Positions 18,264 through 27,203 of a DNA stretch of 64,000 nt are shown here, in pieces. This DNA comes from Bacteroidota bacterium (GTDB taxonomy: Bacteria; Bacteroidota; Bacteroidia; Flavobacteriales_D; Sanyastnellaceae). The position numbers and the translations under genes were made by a program. Location: positions 1 to 64,000 of the forward strand of contig JAQBTQ010000004.1 in the NCBI GenBank assembly GCA_027624855.1. Reading direction: 5' to 3'. How positions within the stretch are numbered: the stretch's first letter is position 1; each line of letters opens with the position of its first letter. The notes under the pieces are model-generated. The model made no database searches, had not been told where the DNA came from, and saw only the letters and a program-made list of their open reading frames with translations.

Positions 18264-19385
18264 ATGGGTCGATTTTCCATCAAGCGCCTCGACCGCTACA
18301 TTATCCGAAAGTTTCTCACCACCTTCTTTTTTATGGTGGCTACTTTCTGCGTGGTCGCTGTGGTTTTTGATTTGATGGAAAACGTTGGTCGCTTGATCTC
18401 GAATCAGGCCCCTCTGGGCGGAACCATTTTATACTATCTCAGTTTTTGCTTCCATTTTGGCAATTTACTGAGTGGTTTCATAGTCTTTTTGACCATTATA
18501 TGGTTTACCAGCCGGCTGGCGCAACAAACTGAAATTGTTGCCATGTTGAGTTCGGGAATGAGTTTCACGCGACTGATGCGTCCATATTTCTTTGCGGCAA
18601 CTGTATTGGTGATCATGTCTTTGGCGATTTCACACTACGTTCTGCCAAAGGCGAATGAGCGCAAGGTTGAATTTGAGGTTCAGTATGTCCACGTGAACTT
18701 CCACATTGCCGACCAACATCTTTATCGCGAGATCGAACCCGGCGTCATCGCATATTTTCGTTCCATTACGGTGGACCGCAATACGGGTTATCGTTTCCAG
18801 TTGGAACGATGGAATGAAAAGAACGAATTGGAGCATCGGATTTTGGCCGCCAAGGCGACTTGGATAGAAGAAGATAGCATCTGGCGTTTGGTGAACGCTC
18901 GTGTTCGTGATTTGATGCCTGATGGAACGGAGCGACTGAGGTATGTGACGCGATTGGACACGGTTCTGCCTATGCGCATCAGCGACTTTGGGCAACGGGC
19001 CGTCATGACTTCGACCATGACAACACCTCAACTTGATGAACACATTGCAAGTGAAATGAGTCGGGGTGCGCCGGTGTCGATGTTAAAATTGAATCGAAAT
19101 GGTCGAACCGCGAATCCTTTCTCCATTTACGTCTTGATGCTGATTGGAGTGGGCATAGCATCACGCAAGTTGCGCGGAGGGATGGGCTTCCACTTGTTCC
19201 TGGCGGTGGTTATCGGCTTCTTGTTCGTGTTTACTTCAAAAATCATCTCCGTCTATGCAGCCTCCGTTGTTTTACCGCCAGATGCTCCCATTTCAACGGA
19301 TCATTGGCTGTTGCTGGCTGCTTGGCTTCCCAATTTACTTTTTACAGCGATGGGTGCCTTGATCTGCTGGAAGGCTCCAAAATAA
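18264..19385 (+). CDS. LptF/LptG family permease (LPS export)
   Basis: Inner-membrane component of the Lpt machine that moves lipopolysaccharide to the outer membrane. Three N-terminal helices (about residues 18-125), a periplasmic jellyroll (about 130-265) and three C-terminal helices match the YjgP/YjgQ family. The opening LDRYIIRKFLTTFF is diagnostic. Whether it is LptF or LptG cannot be decided here. It begins one base after tgt and is surely co-transcribed with it. The downstream gene ispE is convergent, with only 5 bases between. Confidence 0.92.
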   Translation: MGRFSIKRLDRYIIRKFLTTFFFMVATFCVVAVVFDLMENVGRLISNQAPLGGTILYYLSFCFHFGNLLSGFIVFLTIIWFTSRLAQQTEIVAMLSSGMSFTRLMRPYFFAATVLVIMSLAISHYVLPKANERKVEFEVQYVHVNFHIADQHLYREIEPGVIAYFRSITVDRNTGYRFQLERWNEKNELEHRILAAKATWIEEDSIWRLVNARVRDLMPDGTERLRYVTRLDTVLPMRISDFGQRAVMTSTMTTPQLDEHIASEMSRGAPVSMLKLNRNGRTANPFSIYVLMLIGVGIASRKLRGGMGFHLFLAVVIGFLFVFTSKIISVYAASVVLPPDAPISTDHWLLLAAWLPNLLFTAMGALICWKAPK

Positions 19386-19390
19386 TCAGG

Positions 19391-20221
19391 TCACATTTGA
19401 CGGATGAATGAAATCCAATTGTCATTTTGGATTTGCGTTTGAGCCATTTGCGCCAACGATTCATTTTCGAACAAACCAAAGCACGCCGAACCGGTTCCGG
19501 TCATTTGTACATACGATGCCCCGTATTGCTCGAGGTGTTGAACGCATTGTGCAAGCGATTCGTGTGCATGGGTCATCCCAGATTGAAAATCATTTCTCAG
19601 CCATTGACCCCAACGATTGATCGGAGCTGAAGTGAATTCGAGCCAATCGGTGGGAGGAGCCTGTGGGACGATGTTTTGAAACGCCAACTTTGTTGCGATG
19701 TGAATATTTGGGTGGATGATTAAAATGGTTGAACCCGATAATGGGTTATTCGGAAGCTCCTGAATGTGCTCGCCACGTCCCCTCACATATGCGGGCTGCG
19801 CATTCCAAAAAAACGGACAATCCGATCCAAGTCGCTCCGCCATTTGCATTCCATCTTCTTCAGAAAGTTGCAATTCGAATAATTCGTTGAGCAATTTGAT
19901 CATGCACACTGCATCTGAACTGCCCCCGCCCAATCCAGCTCCCATTGGAATTGCCTTCAACAAATGGGCGTCCACACCTCCAATTTCATGGGTTTGATGA
20001 ACCATTTCGTAGGCTTTAACGAGGAGATTTTCTTCAGGCTTTCCAGGGATTGGAATCCCACTCAGTTTCAGTAGGAGACCGGGTTCTTCTCGCAAATGAA
20101 CTTCCAACACATCATTCCATGGAATCGGGCAAAAGACGCTCTCCAAATCATGAAAGCCATCGGGTCTTTTGTCGGTGACGAATAAGCCGAGATTTATTTT
20201 GGCTGGGGCGAATCCAATCAT
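19391..20221 (-). CDS. ispE: 4-diphosphocytidyl-2-C-methyl-D-erythritol kinase IspE
   Basis: GHMP-family kinase of the MEP isoprenoid pathway, phosphorylating the 2-hydroxyl of CDP-ME. The N-terminal APAKINLGL and the ATP loop PMGAGLGGGSSDA (92-104) are intact, as is the late MTGTGSACFG motif. The length of 276 residues is typical. It starts one base after era stops, so the two are a transcription unit on the minus strand. Confidence 0.96.
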   Translation of the reverse strand: MIGFAPAKINLGLFVTDKRPDGFHDLESVFCPIPWNDVLEVHLREEPGLLLKLSGIPIPGKPEENLLVKAYEMVHQTHEIGGVDAHLLKAIPMGAGLGGGSSDAVCMIKLLNELFELQLSEEDGMQMAERLGSDCPFFWNAQPAYVRGRGEHIQELPNNPLSGSTILIIHPNIHIATKLAFQNIVPQAPPTDWLEFTSAPINRWGQWLRNDFQSGMTHAHESLAQCVQHLEQYGASYVQMTGTGSACFGLFENESLAQMAQTQIQNDNWISFIRQM

Positions 20222-20222
20222 T

Positions 20223-21122
20223 TCAATCCAAGTAACCTAATCGCTTCAATTTTCGCTCGTCATCTCGCCAATCTTTATCGACTTTGACGTAAAGGTCCAG
20301 GAATACCCTTTGTCCTATAAAACGCTCAATTTCTTTTCGTGCATCGGTTCCAACTCGCTTGATCATGCTACCTCCTCTGCCGATGACTATGTGTTTTTGG
20401 CTGTCTCTCGCCACACGAATTTCTGCTCGAATCTTGACAATGTTTTCCTCTTCAACGTATGCGTCTACAACGACTTCGCATGAATAGGGAATTTCCTGCT
20501 TAAAATGCGTTAGTATTTTTTCCCTGATGATCTCAGAGATGAAGAATCGCATGGGTTTGTTGGTCAGCTCATCTTTCGGGAAATAAGGCGGACTCTCTGG
20601 TAGATGATCCACGATGCGTTCCAAAATGGTCTCAATATTGAATCCATGCAATGCACTAATGGGTGCTACCGTTGCGCGAGGGATTCTGCTTTGCCAGAAT
20701 GAGATGCGCTCAGCTACCTGGGCTTGTTCGGCCAGATCAACTTTGTTGATTAGGATGAAAACGGGCACCTGCATTTCAGCAATCTTCGTGAGCGTTTCAG
20801 GATGAGCGAGATCATTTTCTTGTACGTCTGTGACCAATAAGATGAGATCGGCGTCTTGCAGAGCAGTCCGAACAAACTTCATCATGCCTTCCTGCAGTTT
20901 ATAGGCAGGGTCGAGGACACCGGGCGTGTCGCTGTATACAATTTGCCACTCAGGCTCATTCACAATGCCCATGATGCGATGGCGAGTGGTTTGGGCTTTG
21001 CGATTGATGATGCTCAATCGCTCTCCAACCAATTGATTCATCAATGTGCTCTTACCGACATTGGGAGAGCCGATGATGTTGACAAAACCCGCTCGATGAT
21101 TGGAAGGAATATTCGATTGCAT
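20223..21122 (-). CDS. era: GTPase Era
   Basis: Binds the 3' end of 16S rRNA and acts in 30S assembly. Motifs are G1 GSPNVGKST (residues 18-26), G3 DTPGV and G4 NKVD, followed by a KH domain with IVIGRGGSMIKRVG. The length of 299 residues is typical. Its ATG lies about 110 bases from the initiator tRNA gene on the opposite strand. Confidence 0.97.
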   Translation of the reverse strand: MQSNIPSNHRAGFVNIIGSPNVGKSTLMNQLVGERLSIINRKAQTTRHRIMGIVNEPEWQIVYSDTPGVLDPAYKLQEGMMKFVRTALQDADLILLVTDVQENDLAHPETLTKIAEMQVPVFILINKVDLAEQAQVAERISFWQSRIPRATVAPISALHGFNIETILERIVDHLPESPPYFPKDELTNKPMRFFISEIIREKILTHFKQEIPYSCEVVVDAYVEEENIVKIRAEIRVARDSQKHIVIGRGGSMIKRVGTDARKEIERFIGQRVFLDLYVKVDKDWRDDERKLKRLGYLD

Positions 21123-21170
21123 AGGATCAGAATCGTTGCGAGCGCGAAGTTAAGCGTGCAAAGAATAAGT

Positions 21171-21201
21171 TTTGGGGAAATGGATCTTGGGTGTATATTT
21201 G
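21171..21201 (+). promoter_or_regulatory. Promoter of the initiator tRNA gene
   Basis: TTTG at 21171-21174 and TATATTTG at 21194-21201 are exact matches to the Bacteroidetes -33 and -7 elements, with 19 bases between them. That is the consensus spacing. The predicted start is about 27 bases before the mature tRNA. Confidence 0.8.
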
Positions 21202-21233
21202 CTGTCCCGTTCGCGAAAGCTTCGGGTGGACAT

Positions 21234-21306
<73 letters not shown>

Positions 21307-21324
21307 CCTAGCACAGAAGTGCAC

Positions 21325-21354
21325 AAAAAAAGCCGCAATTACAGCGGCTTTTTT
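21325..21354. terminator. Terminator after the initiator tRNA
   Basis: AAAAAAAGCCGC and GCGGCTTTTTT form an 11-12 bp stem with a 7-base loop (aattaca). The T-run gives termination on the plus strand, and the A-run gives the same for minus-strand transcripts. Confidence 0.85.
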
Positions 21355-21365
21355 CATTTGGTAAT

Positions 21366-21393
21366 TCTCGTGCTTTTATTGGCACTCACGAGA
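21366..21393. repeat. Inverted repeat beyond the haloperoxidase stop
   Basis: TCTCGTG (21366-21372) and CACGAGA (21387-21393) form 7-bp arms between the tRNA terminator and the 3' end of the secreted haloperoxidase-like gene. It may stabilise that mRNA end. No T-run adjoins it. Confidence 0.3.
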
Positions 21394-21410
21394 GATTCTA
21401 ATCACAAGAA

Positions 21411-23573
21411 TTATGGGCAAGACTCACCGAATAATGTGAGGAAGACCAAAAGGTCACCCGTACCTATTACAGCATTGTTGTCAAAATCGTAAACGCCGGT
21501 CCATTCATTGCTAAATGCGGACAGAAACATCAAAAAGTCACTGACATTGACCACAGCGTCGGCATTGAAATCTCCAGCGCAGAATCCTCCCGGTAAAAAG
21601 CCATTTCCACCACAGCCTTCAGCCCATTCTGGAAAGGCATAACCTTCCGCACAGTGAAACGCCTGAATGCCCACTTCCACACCAATTTGTCTTCCACGCC
21701 CGTCGTCCATTGGAGGGTGAATGCCTCCCCACATGCGTGAAAGTGCGCTTTCATTGGCAGCATCATAGTAAGTGGCCCATTGCAATTCAAAATTCATCGA
21801 TGGTCCATCTTCAAAAACAAGGAATTGATTCATGACAACAGGCCAAGAGCCTAGCCCTCCGGGAAAATACTCGCTTCCGGTTAATAAGGTCAGCACCTCA
21901 GCTGCGGCCCTTGAAAAGGTAGAATGCCCACTGACATATCCAGCAAAGGGCGGTGTCACAAACGAAGGCCGCTGATAGGGCCACCAATTCTTGGCCAATA
22001 TCCAACCAACGCCGGCCTCATCGATGAAAGGGACTTCAACATAATCGGGACCACGCCATGCCAATACTTTAATTTCTCCAACAAATTCGGGATTCCATTG
22101 AGCCAATGGATCACCCTCTTCAACCACTTCGATGTAACCAGGAATGAGCGGCAAACCTGAAGGGTGATAATTGCTTAGGGTGGTGTCTGAGGATTGCCCT
22201 TTTTCAGCCATGTATCGAATGGCCGAGACCGGGCGGGTATAGTCGTGGTATCCTTTTACACTCCACGTAGCAACCGCAGAATCATGCATCGCACCCGCCA
22301 ACGCCAAGTAGGCTTTGATTGTAAATTCCAATGGGTCGATGAGCGGACCCTGACCGCGCCATCGGTATTGGAATTCTGGATATTGCATGATGTCATTGAG
22401 GATGGTGAACCAATGCCCAGGAGGCGTTTCTGAATCAGGTCCGTCAGCCCAGAATTCGGCAAGACATCGAGCGTAATCTCCTCTGGGAACCATTTGTGGT
22501 TCATAGGGCTCCCCTGTATATGGATTGATTTCATGTCCGGGGTGTACGCCACCACCGTTAAAGAAGTCGTAGAAATCAGAAAAATCTGAAGGATCGGTCA
22601 CAAAGCTGCCATCGCTTCCCATGTTACCGGGTGAAATATCCCACATGACACCATCTGTTGGGTCAAGGTGGGAAGACCAGACCGATACCATTGCAAAATT
22701 CCATTTCCACAAATCGTCTAATCCACCGGCAACAGTAATAGAGTCCAAGTAAACGGGGTCACCGGGATTTTTCCAAACATGATAAGTACAACTGTCGCGA
22801 ACGAGCAATTCAAGATCGGCAGAGTCAAGTGCGAAGGGAACAACTTCACCCCACTCTGGACCGACAAATTCTGGAATTTCACTGCTGACATTTCCGCTCT
22901 GATCAATGAATAGGGTTAGTTCGATAGGCTGCCAATGATTGGGATCAATGACGTCAGGGTTCCCGGGCATTTCAGGTTGAATGTTCGGGTTGATGGGTGC
23001 ATAGCACTCTGAAGAATAGCCATTGCCTTCATTCGCGCCGTCTTGCATGCCAAAAGCGATGATTTGTTCAGCCACATAATTCCCCAAGGCGGCGGGCCCA
23101 TCATTGATGTAATCCGTTGAAGTTATCCCAATGTCATAACCCAATTGGGCCATTTGCGAGTTGATGTTAAACATCGTGATCGGACCATCAGGAGAATCCG
23201 CAAAGCGATGGGTCATGATTCGGTATACCGCGTAACTAATGGCTTCTTCGCGAGCTTCAAGAATGGCGTCCTCTGAGTTGGGGATTTCAACGCCATCGAA
23301 TGGACACTCAAAGCCCGCCCAATTGTTACCAAGAAGGAAGAATTGAGTAGCCCCATCGTCATAGGCAGTCCAACAATCGAACATGGCTATCGACGTGTGG
23401 AGGAGGTTTCTGGCATGAACGGTGGGCCTGGCGAAATCATTCCTGATGCCTTCTAGCACCTGTTCGTTCCAAATGTGCGCAATGGTTTCATCTTCGGAAT
23501 TTTGACCATAAAATCGTGGCACAAAAACTCCGCTGAATAACATAAGAAAAGCAAGCAAAAGTCGAATTGGCAT
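21411..23573 (-). CDS. Secreted vanadium haloperoxidase/PAP2-like protein with dockerin-like tail
   Basis: A signal peptide covers about residues 1-23. The vanadate/phosphate-binding signature is almost complete: KX6RP (Lys440, Arg447-Pro448), VSGHS (548-551, where PSGH is usual) and SRX5HX3D (Arg613, His619, Asp623). Such enzymes oxidise halides with hydrogen peroxide or act as acid phosphatases; which applies cannot be told. The C-terminus (about 665-720) carries two EF-hand-like loops, D668-x-N-x-D and D696-x-D-x-N, each followed by a D-(L/F)-(L/M)-x-FL helix as in dockerins. The protein of the 41-45 kb gene ends in the same kind of tail. Confidence 0.82.
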   Translation of the reverse strand: MPIRLLLAFLMLFSGVFVPRFYGQNSEDETIAHIWNEQVLEGIRNDFARPTVHARNLLHTSIAMFDCWTAYDDGATQFFLLGNNWAGFECPFDGVEIPNSEDAILEAREEAISYAVYRIMTHRFADSPDGPITMFNINSQMAQLGYDIGITSTDYINDGPAALGNYVAEQIIAFGMQDGANEGNGYSSECYAPINPNIQPEMPGNPDVIDPNHWQPIELTLFIDQSGNVSSEIPEFVGPEWGEVVPFALDSADLELLVRDSCTYHVWKNPGDPVYLDSITVAGGLDDLWKWNFAMVSVWSSHLDPTDGVMWDISPGNMGSDGSFVTDPSDFSDFYDFFNGGGVHPGHEINPYTGEPYEPQMVPRGDYARCLAEFWADGPDSETPPGHWFTILNDIMQYPEFQYRWRGQGPLIDPLEFTIKAYLALAGAMHDSAVATWSVKGYHDYTRPVSAIRYMAEKGQSSDTTLSNYHPSGLPLIPGYIEVVEEGDPLAQWNPEFVGEIKVLAWRGPDYVEVPFIDEAGVGWILAKNWWPYQRPSFVTPPFAGYVSGHSTFSRAAAEVLTLLTGSEYFPGGLGSWPVVMNQFLVFEDGPSMNFELQWATYYDAANESALSRMWGGIHPPMDDGRGRQIGVEVGIQAFHCAEGYAFPEWAEGCGGNGFLPGGFCAGDFNADAVVNVSDFLMFLSAFSNEWTGVYDFDNNAVIGTGDLLVFLTLFGESCP

Positions 23574-23637
23574 TTGGAATCAGTGTATGTAGTTTTACAT
23601 GAAGGCAAGTTAACACAATCAAGAATAACAAGACTCC

Positions 23638-24003
23638 ATGAGCAACAATACAACCATACTATTAACAGCCGCCGCTTTTGCATTGATAGGCTTTGCTGTG
23701 GGGCGAGTAACGGCACCTCCTCCATTGCCCATTGGCATGCAAGAATTCAAAATGATGGAGTGCTTCTCGGATGGCGAGGCGTCCGATGATGAAGTTCAAA
23801 TCATCGTCAAAAAATTGGAGTCCAGCGATTTTGAAGGAGATACGGTGTTCGCGATACCCGGGGGGCAAGTGTGGATGCAAAGAAATGGTGAGGAAGTGAA
23901 GGTAGAAGTTGAAATGAATGAAGAGGGAACAAACCTTGAGGTTCGGGATTCGACTTCGACAATGGTGGTGAAAAAGCGTGTAGTCGTTACTTCCGAGGAT
24001 TAA
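23638..24003 (+). CDS. Small hypothetical membrane-anchored protein
   Basis: 121 residues. One hydrophobic helix (about 6-24) is followed by a Pro-rich hinge and an acidic, valine-rich soluble part. No known family was recognised. The soluble domain would face the periplasm if the helix is a signal anchor. The 3' end overlaps that of pirin by 4 bases (convergent). The 64-base gap before it is shared with the divergent haloperoxidase gene and holds a short hairpin, ATGTA/TACAT. Confidence 0.6.
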   Translation: MSNNTTILLTAAAFALIGFAVGRVTAPPPLPIGMQEFKMMECFSDGEASDDEVQIIVKKLESSDFEGDTVFAIPGGQVWMQRNGEEVKVEVEMNEEGTNLEVRDSTSTMVVKKRVVVTSED

Positions 24004-24869
24004 TTGGTCTCCTCCTCCAATGTTCCCATTTTGCCCTCGTGGTAATCCATGATTGCGCGTTGGAGTTCTTCAATGGAATTCATCACGAAAGGTCCATGGC
24101 TGAAAACGGGTTCATTTAGCACAGCGCCTGTAAGTACGAGGATTCTTGACGGTTCAATGCAACGAAGCAAAATGGACTCTTCGGTTCCCTCTTCAACAAG
24201 GGCTATTTGCCTTCCCTCGATGGGTTGTTCATTGATGCGCGCTTTACCATCCAGCACATAAATTGCTCCAACCCAATCAGCGGGCAGCGGGACGGCTATT
24301 TCTGATTCTGTTATTTCGCATGCTAAGTTCAGGATACGCATCGGATGCACTGCATCAATTGGAGATTGGTGTTCTCCCCATTTTCCTTGAACCAAGGAAA
24401 TTGACCAATTATTTTCCGTCCAGTTTGGAGTGGATTCCGAGGAAAGTGGCTGATAGCTTGGCGGATTCATTTTATGAGATCTCGGGGTGTTTACCCAGAA
24501 TTGAATCATTTCCAATAACCCACCTTGCATGGCCAATTCGTCGCTTGGACGCTCGCTATGAACAATTCCAGAACCACTGTTCATCCATTGTGTTCCACCT
24601 GCAGAAACAATGTGGTCTGTACCCAGTGAATCTCGGTGTCGCAATGAGCCTGAGTAAATGCAAGTGACCGGGCTAAATCCACGGTGCGGATGGGGTCCTA
24701 CGCCGACCTCGAGAGCAGATTGGTTACCTGGCAAAACCTCTTGCCAATGATGAATGAGAAGAAACGGGCCTATGCGGTCATGCCGAGCGTTGGGTAGTGG
24801 CTGTTCGATCCAATTCCCCCCCATATTCACCCTAGATGCGGGCACGATATTGATTGCGCGTTTGCTCAT
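24000..24869 (-). CDS. Pirin family protein
   Basis: Bicupin. The N-terminal cupin has the metal site: two His in GPHPHRGFSPVT, one in SGSGIVHSERP and the following Glu region (LLEMIQFWVN). Pirins bind Fe and some show quercetinase activity or act as redox-sensitive regulators; the role here is unknown. The length of 289 residues is normal. It is a single gene, divergent from a lipoprotein gene. Confidence 0.92.
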   Translation of the reverse strand: MSKRAINIVPASRVNMGGNWIEQPLPNARHDRIGPFLLIHHWQEVLPGNQSALEVGVGPHPHRGFSPVTCIYSGSLRHRDSLGTDHIVSAGGTQWMNSGSGIVHSERPSDELAMQGGLLEMIQFWVNTPRSHKMNPPSYQPLSSESTPNWTENNWSISLVQGKWGEHQSPIDAVHPMRILNLACEITESEIAVPLPADWVGAIYVLDGKARINEQPIEGRQIALVEEGTEESILLRCIEPSRILVLTGAVLNEPVFSHGPFVMNSIEELQRAIMDYHEGKMGTLEEETN

Positions 24870-24909
24870 ATTCTTGCCTTTTAAATGATGGGTCGCATCT
24901 TAACTGCGG

Positions 24910-24917
24910 TATATTTG
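24910..24917 (+). promoter_or_regulatory. -7 promoter box of the small lipoprotein gene
   Basis: TATATTTG matches TAnnTTTG exactly, 35 bases before the ATG at 24953. No TTTG is found at the -33 distance. Confidence 0.5.
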
Positions 24918-24952
24918 GAGGCAGAATTTAACGGGATAAAATTTAGCAAACC

Positions 24953-25420
24953 ATGAATTTTCAATCTTCACTAGGATTTTTTGGAATCATTTGCATCTTC
25001 GGGCTCATGAGTTGTGGCGGCGGATCAGATACTGCGGTGACCACTAACACAGAATCAGAAGGAATCGATGTGTCGGGTGCATGCGACTGTTTGGTTGAAA
25101 TGAACGCGGCTCTGACCGGTTTAATTCAAAACGAGGACAAAGTGAATTGGACGGATTTGCAATGGACACAAAAACTGGGCGAAGTGACTTCTCCTTGCAT
25201 GACGCAAGCGCAGTCTAGAACGCCAGAAGAAATCAAAGCATGGACTCAAGCGCAAGAAACATGTGATGTGTATGCAGATTTCATCGAGCTCAAAAGCCAA
25301 TTCATGATTGAAATGAACCAGGCAAAAGGAGAGGCGAAGAAGATGCCCCAGAACATTTTGGAATTGTCTGAAAATGGGGCCAAAGGCTTGCTGGATTCTC
25401 TCAGCAACCAACGAAAGTAA
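24953..25420 (+). CDS. Hypothetical small lipoprotein
   Basis: 155 residues. A signal ends in the lipobox GLMSC with Cys21, followed by a GGGS linker. The mature part is helical and has Cys residues in ACDCLVEMN, SPCMTQ and ETCDVY, possibly pairing as disulfides. No family was recognised. The gene is convergent with xseB, with a single base between the stop codons. Confidence 0.65.
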   Translation: MNFQSSLGFFGIICIFGLMSCGGGSDTAVTTNTESEGIDVSGACDCLVEMNAALTGLIQNEDKVNWTDLQWTQKLGEVTSPCMTQAQSRTPEEIKAWTQAQETCDVYADFIELKSQFMIEMNQAKGEAKKMPQNILELSENGAKGLLDSLSNQRK

Positions 25421-25421
25421 T

Positions 25422-25676
25422 TTACTCTCTTTCCTCCGAATCTGCGCCGCTGGATTGAACGCCAAGTTCATCCATGAGGGCTTTGACTTCGGCTTCAGTA
25501 GCATGCAGCTGAGTTTGACAATGCTTTAGAAGAAGTGCGGCTCGTCGGATGGCTTGTGTCAAGGTGTCCACAGAAATTTCATCGCTTTCCAGCATCTCCA
25601 TGAGGCCTCTGAGCTCGTGGAGCGCATCGTCGAACTTTTCTGGAACTTCTGACGGGTATTCGTTCTTCTTTCCCAT
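25422..25676 (-). CDS. xseB: Exodeoxyribonuclease VII small subunit XseB
   Basis: 84-residue helical protein with the family core FDDALHELRGLMEMLESDEISVD and a later LLKHCQTQL helix. Several copies wrap the large subunit to form ExoVII, which degrades single-stranded DNA. The start is the ATG at 25676; a TTG nine bases upstream is unnecessary. It lies 10 bases after the xseA stop on the same strand. Confidence 0.93.
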   Translation of the reverse strand: MGKKNEYPSEVPEKFDDALHELRGLMEMLESDEISVDTLTQAIRRAALLLKHCQTQLHATEAEVKALMDELGVQSSGADSEERE

Positions 25677-25686
25677 GGGGGTCAAT

Positions 25687-27105
25687 TTACTTCACGTTCT
25701 TCGTTTTCACTTCATTGACGGTCACAGAAAGGGAACCGTCATGTGCTTTCAGCAATAGGTTATCTCCTGACGTTAATGATGCAACACGCGGTATGACTTG
25801 ATGATCCTTTTCTAACATCATGAAGCCCCTTCGCAGGGTGTTATCTGGGTGCATCGCTTGCATCGTTCGGCCCCATTGGATGAATAGGGATTCATATGAC
25901 GCCAAGCGCTGAATGCTGACTCTTTCCAGTCGGTCCCGCATGTAGTCTAACTCTGTATTGCCCCGTCGGGTTGCGAATCGCGAAGATTGAGTTAAACGAA
26001 ATTTCCATTCATTGAGCTGAGCGCGATAGCGTTGGGCAATCAAAGGAGACTGCATGCTGAGCAGTCGGCGAATCGATCGGAGCTCTGAATCATGCGCAGC
26101 GAGGGCATGTTTGCCAATCCACTTCAAGCTTTTTCCATGGTGCTGGAGTTCATGATTACGATCGGCAATCCACTGCAGGCTGCATTGTTGAATTCGATAG
26201 GTCATTTCGTCCAAGACCAAATCAACGGATTGAAAGCATTCCGTTACGGCAACAGCAACCTCAGTGGGTGTTTTCCAAGCACTGTGCGCTACGAGATCAG
26301 CAACGACTAGATCGGACTCGTGACCGATGCCTGTCCAGACGGGGACCGTGGATTGCGCAATGGCCATGCAAACTTCGTAATCATTGTAGGCATCAAGATC
26401 GAGCTTGCCACCGCCTCCGCGGACCAAGATGATGAGATCTGGATCATGCTCTTGTGCCATTTGGATTCCCCGGACCAATTCTTCAGCAGCACTCAATCCT
26501 TGAACACTTGATTGATAGGCTTTGATGTCAATTCTGTATCGTCTCGGATGTCCCAATGCGCGTGTGATGAAATCGCGGAATCCGCTGGTTCCTCTGGATC
26601 CTACCAAAGCAATTTTTTGCGGAATCGTGGGTGCGGGGATTCGCCGGTTCCACTCGAATGCACCTACATTTTTCAAAGATTGAATCGTCGCCTGTTTGCG
26701 ACGTTCTAATTCACCTAACATGAATTGAATTTCAATTTTCTCGATGTGTAAGGCGATACCGTAAACCTCGTGAAATTGAATTCGAGCAGAAAAGACCACT
26801 TCAGATCCGGGTTGAAGAATTTGATCGGCTTCGGCGCCCAAATCGACCAATATTTGCTGTCCGATTCCACGCCAAACGATGCCGCGCATTTTTGCTTGTT
26901 GTTTACCTCCAGATTCTTCGACGAAATCAAGGTAAACAGTCTTACGTCCCATCCCAGATGATAGACTTACAATTTCAGCTCGTATCAGCCAAGTTTTGTT
27001 GGCCGTTGCGCGCTCAAGGGCGAGTCGTATGGAACGAGTTACCTGACTTAACGAATAAATTTTCGTCTGCTGATTCGTCTGCTGATTCAAGGGAGTCTGG
27101 TTCAA
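25687..27105 (-). CDS. xseA: Exodeoxyribonuclease VII large subunit XseA
   Basis: An N-terminal OB fold (about residues 15-110) is followed by the catalytic domain, with VGSRGTSGFRDF, LIILVRGGGGKLDLDAYND and PVWTGIGHESD. A long helical region and a C-terminal strand complete the 472 residues. No ATG or GTG precedes the conserved start in frame: the stop at about 27136 is followed only by TTG codons at 27105 and 27090. Initiation is therefore probably at TTG. The first residues include a repeated NQQT encoded by a 12-base tandem repeat. It forms an operon with xseB. Confidence 0.93.
   Translation of the reverse strand: MNQTPLNQQTNQQTKIYSLSQVTRSIRLALERATANKTWLIRAEIVSLSSGMGRKTVYLDFVEESGGKQQAKMRGIVWRGIGQQILVDLGAEADQILQPGSEVVFSARIQFHEVYGIALHIEKIEIQFMLGELERRKQATIQSLKNVGAFEWNRRIPAPTIPQKIALVGSRGTSGFRDFITRALGHPRRYRIDIKAYQSSVQGLSAAEELVRGIQMAQEHDPDLIILVRGGGGKLDLDAYNDYEVCMAIAQSTVPVWTGIGHESDLVVADLVAHSAWKTPTEVAVAVTECFQSVDLVLDEMTYRIQQCSLQWIADRNHELQHHGKSLKWIGKHALAAHDSELRSIRRLLSMQSPLIAQRYRAQLNEWKFRLTQSSRFATRRGNTELDYMRDRLERVSIQRLASYESLFIQWGRTMQAMHPDNTLRRGFMMLEKDHQVIPRVASLTSGDNLLLKAHDGSLSVTVNEVKTKNVK
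27064..27087. repeat. 12-base tandem repeat in the xseA start region
   Basis: Two exact copies of cgtctgctgatt lie head to tail in frame, encoding NQQT-NQQT on the minus strand near the XseA N-terminus. Copy-number slippage would change the protein by four residues without a frameshift. Confidence 0.8.
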
Positions 27106-27203
27106 AGCGAATTGAAAATAAGGCTCGTTTCAGGCGAGAAGATAGCAATGATTCAATGTACCTTGTATGGCAACTTGTTCACGACTGAAGGGACCTTTTC
27201 CAG

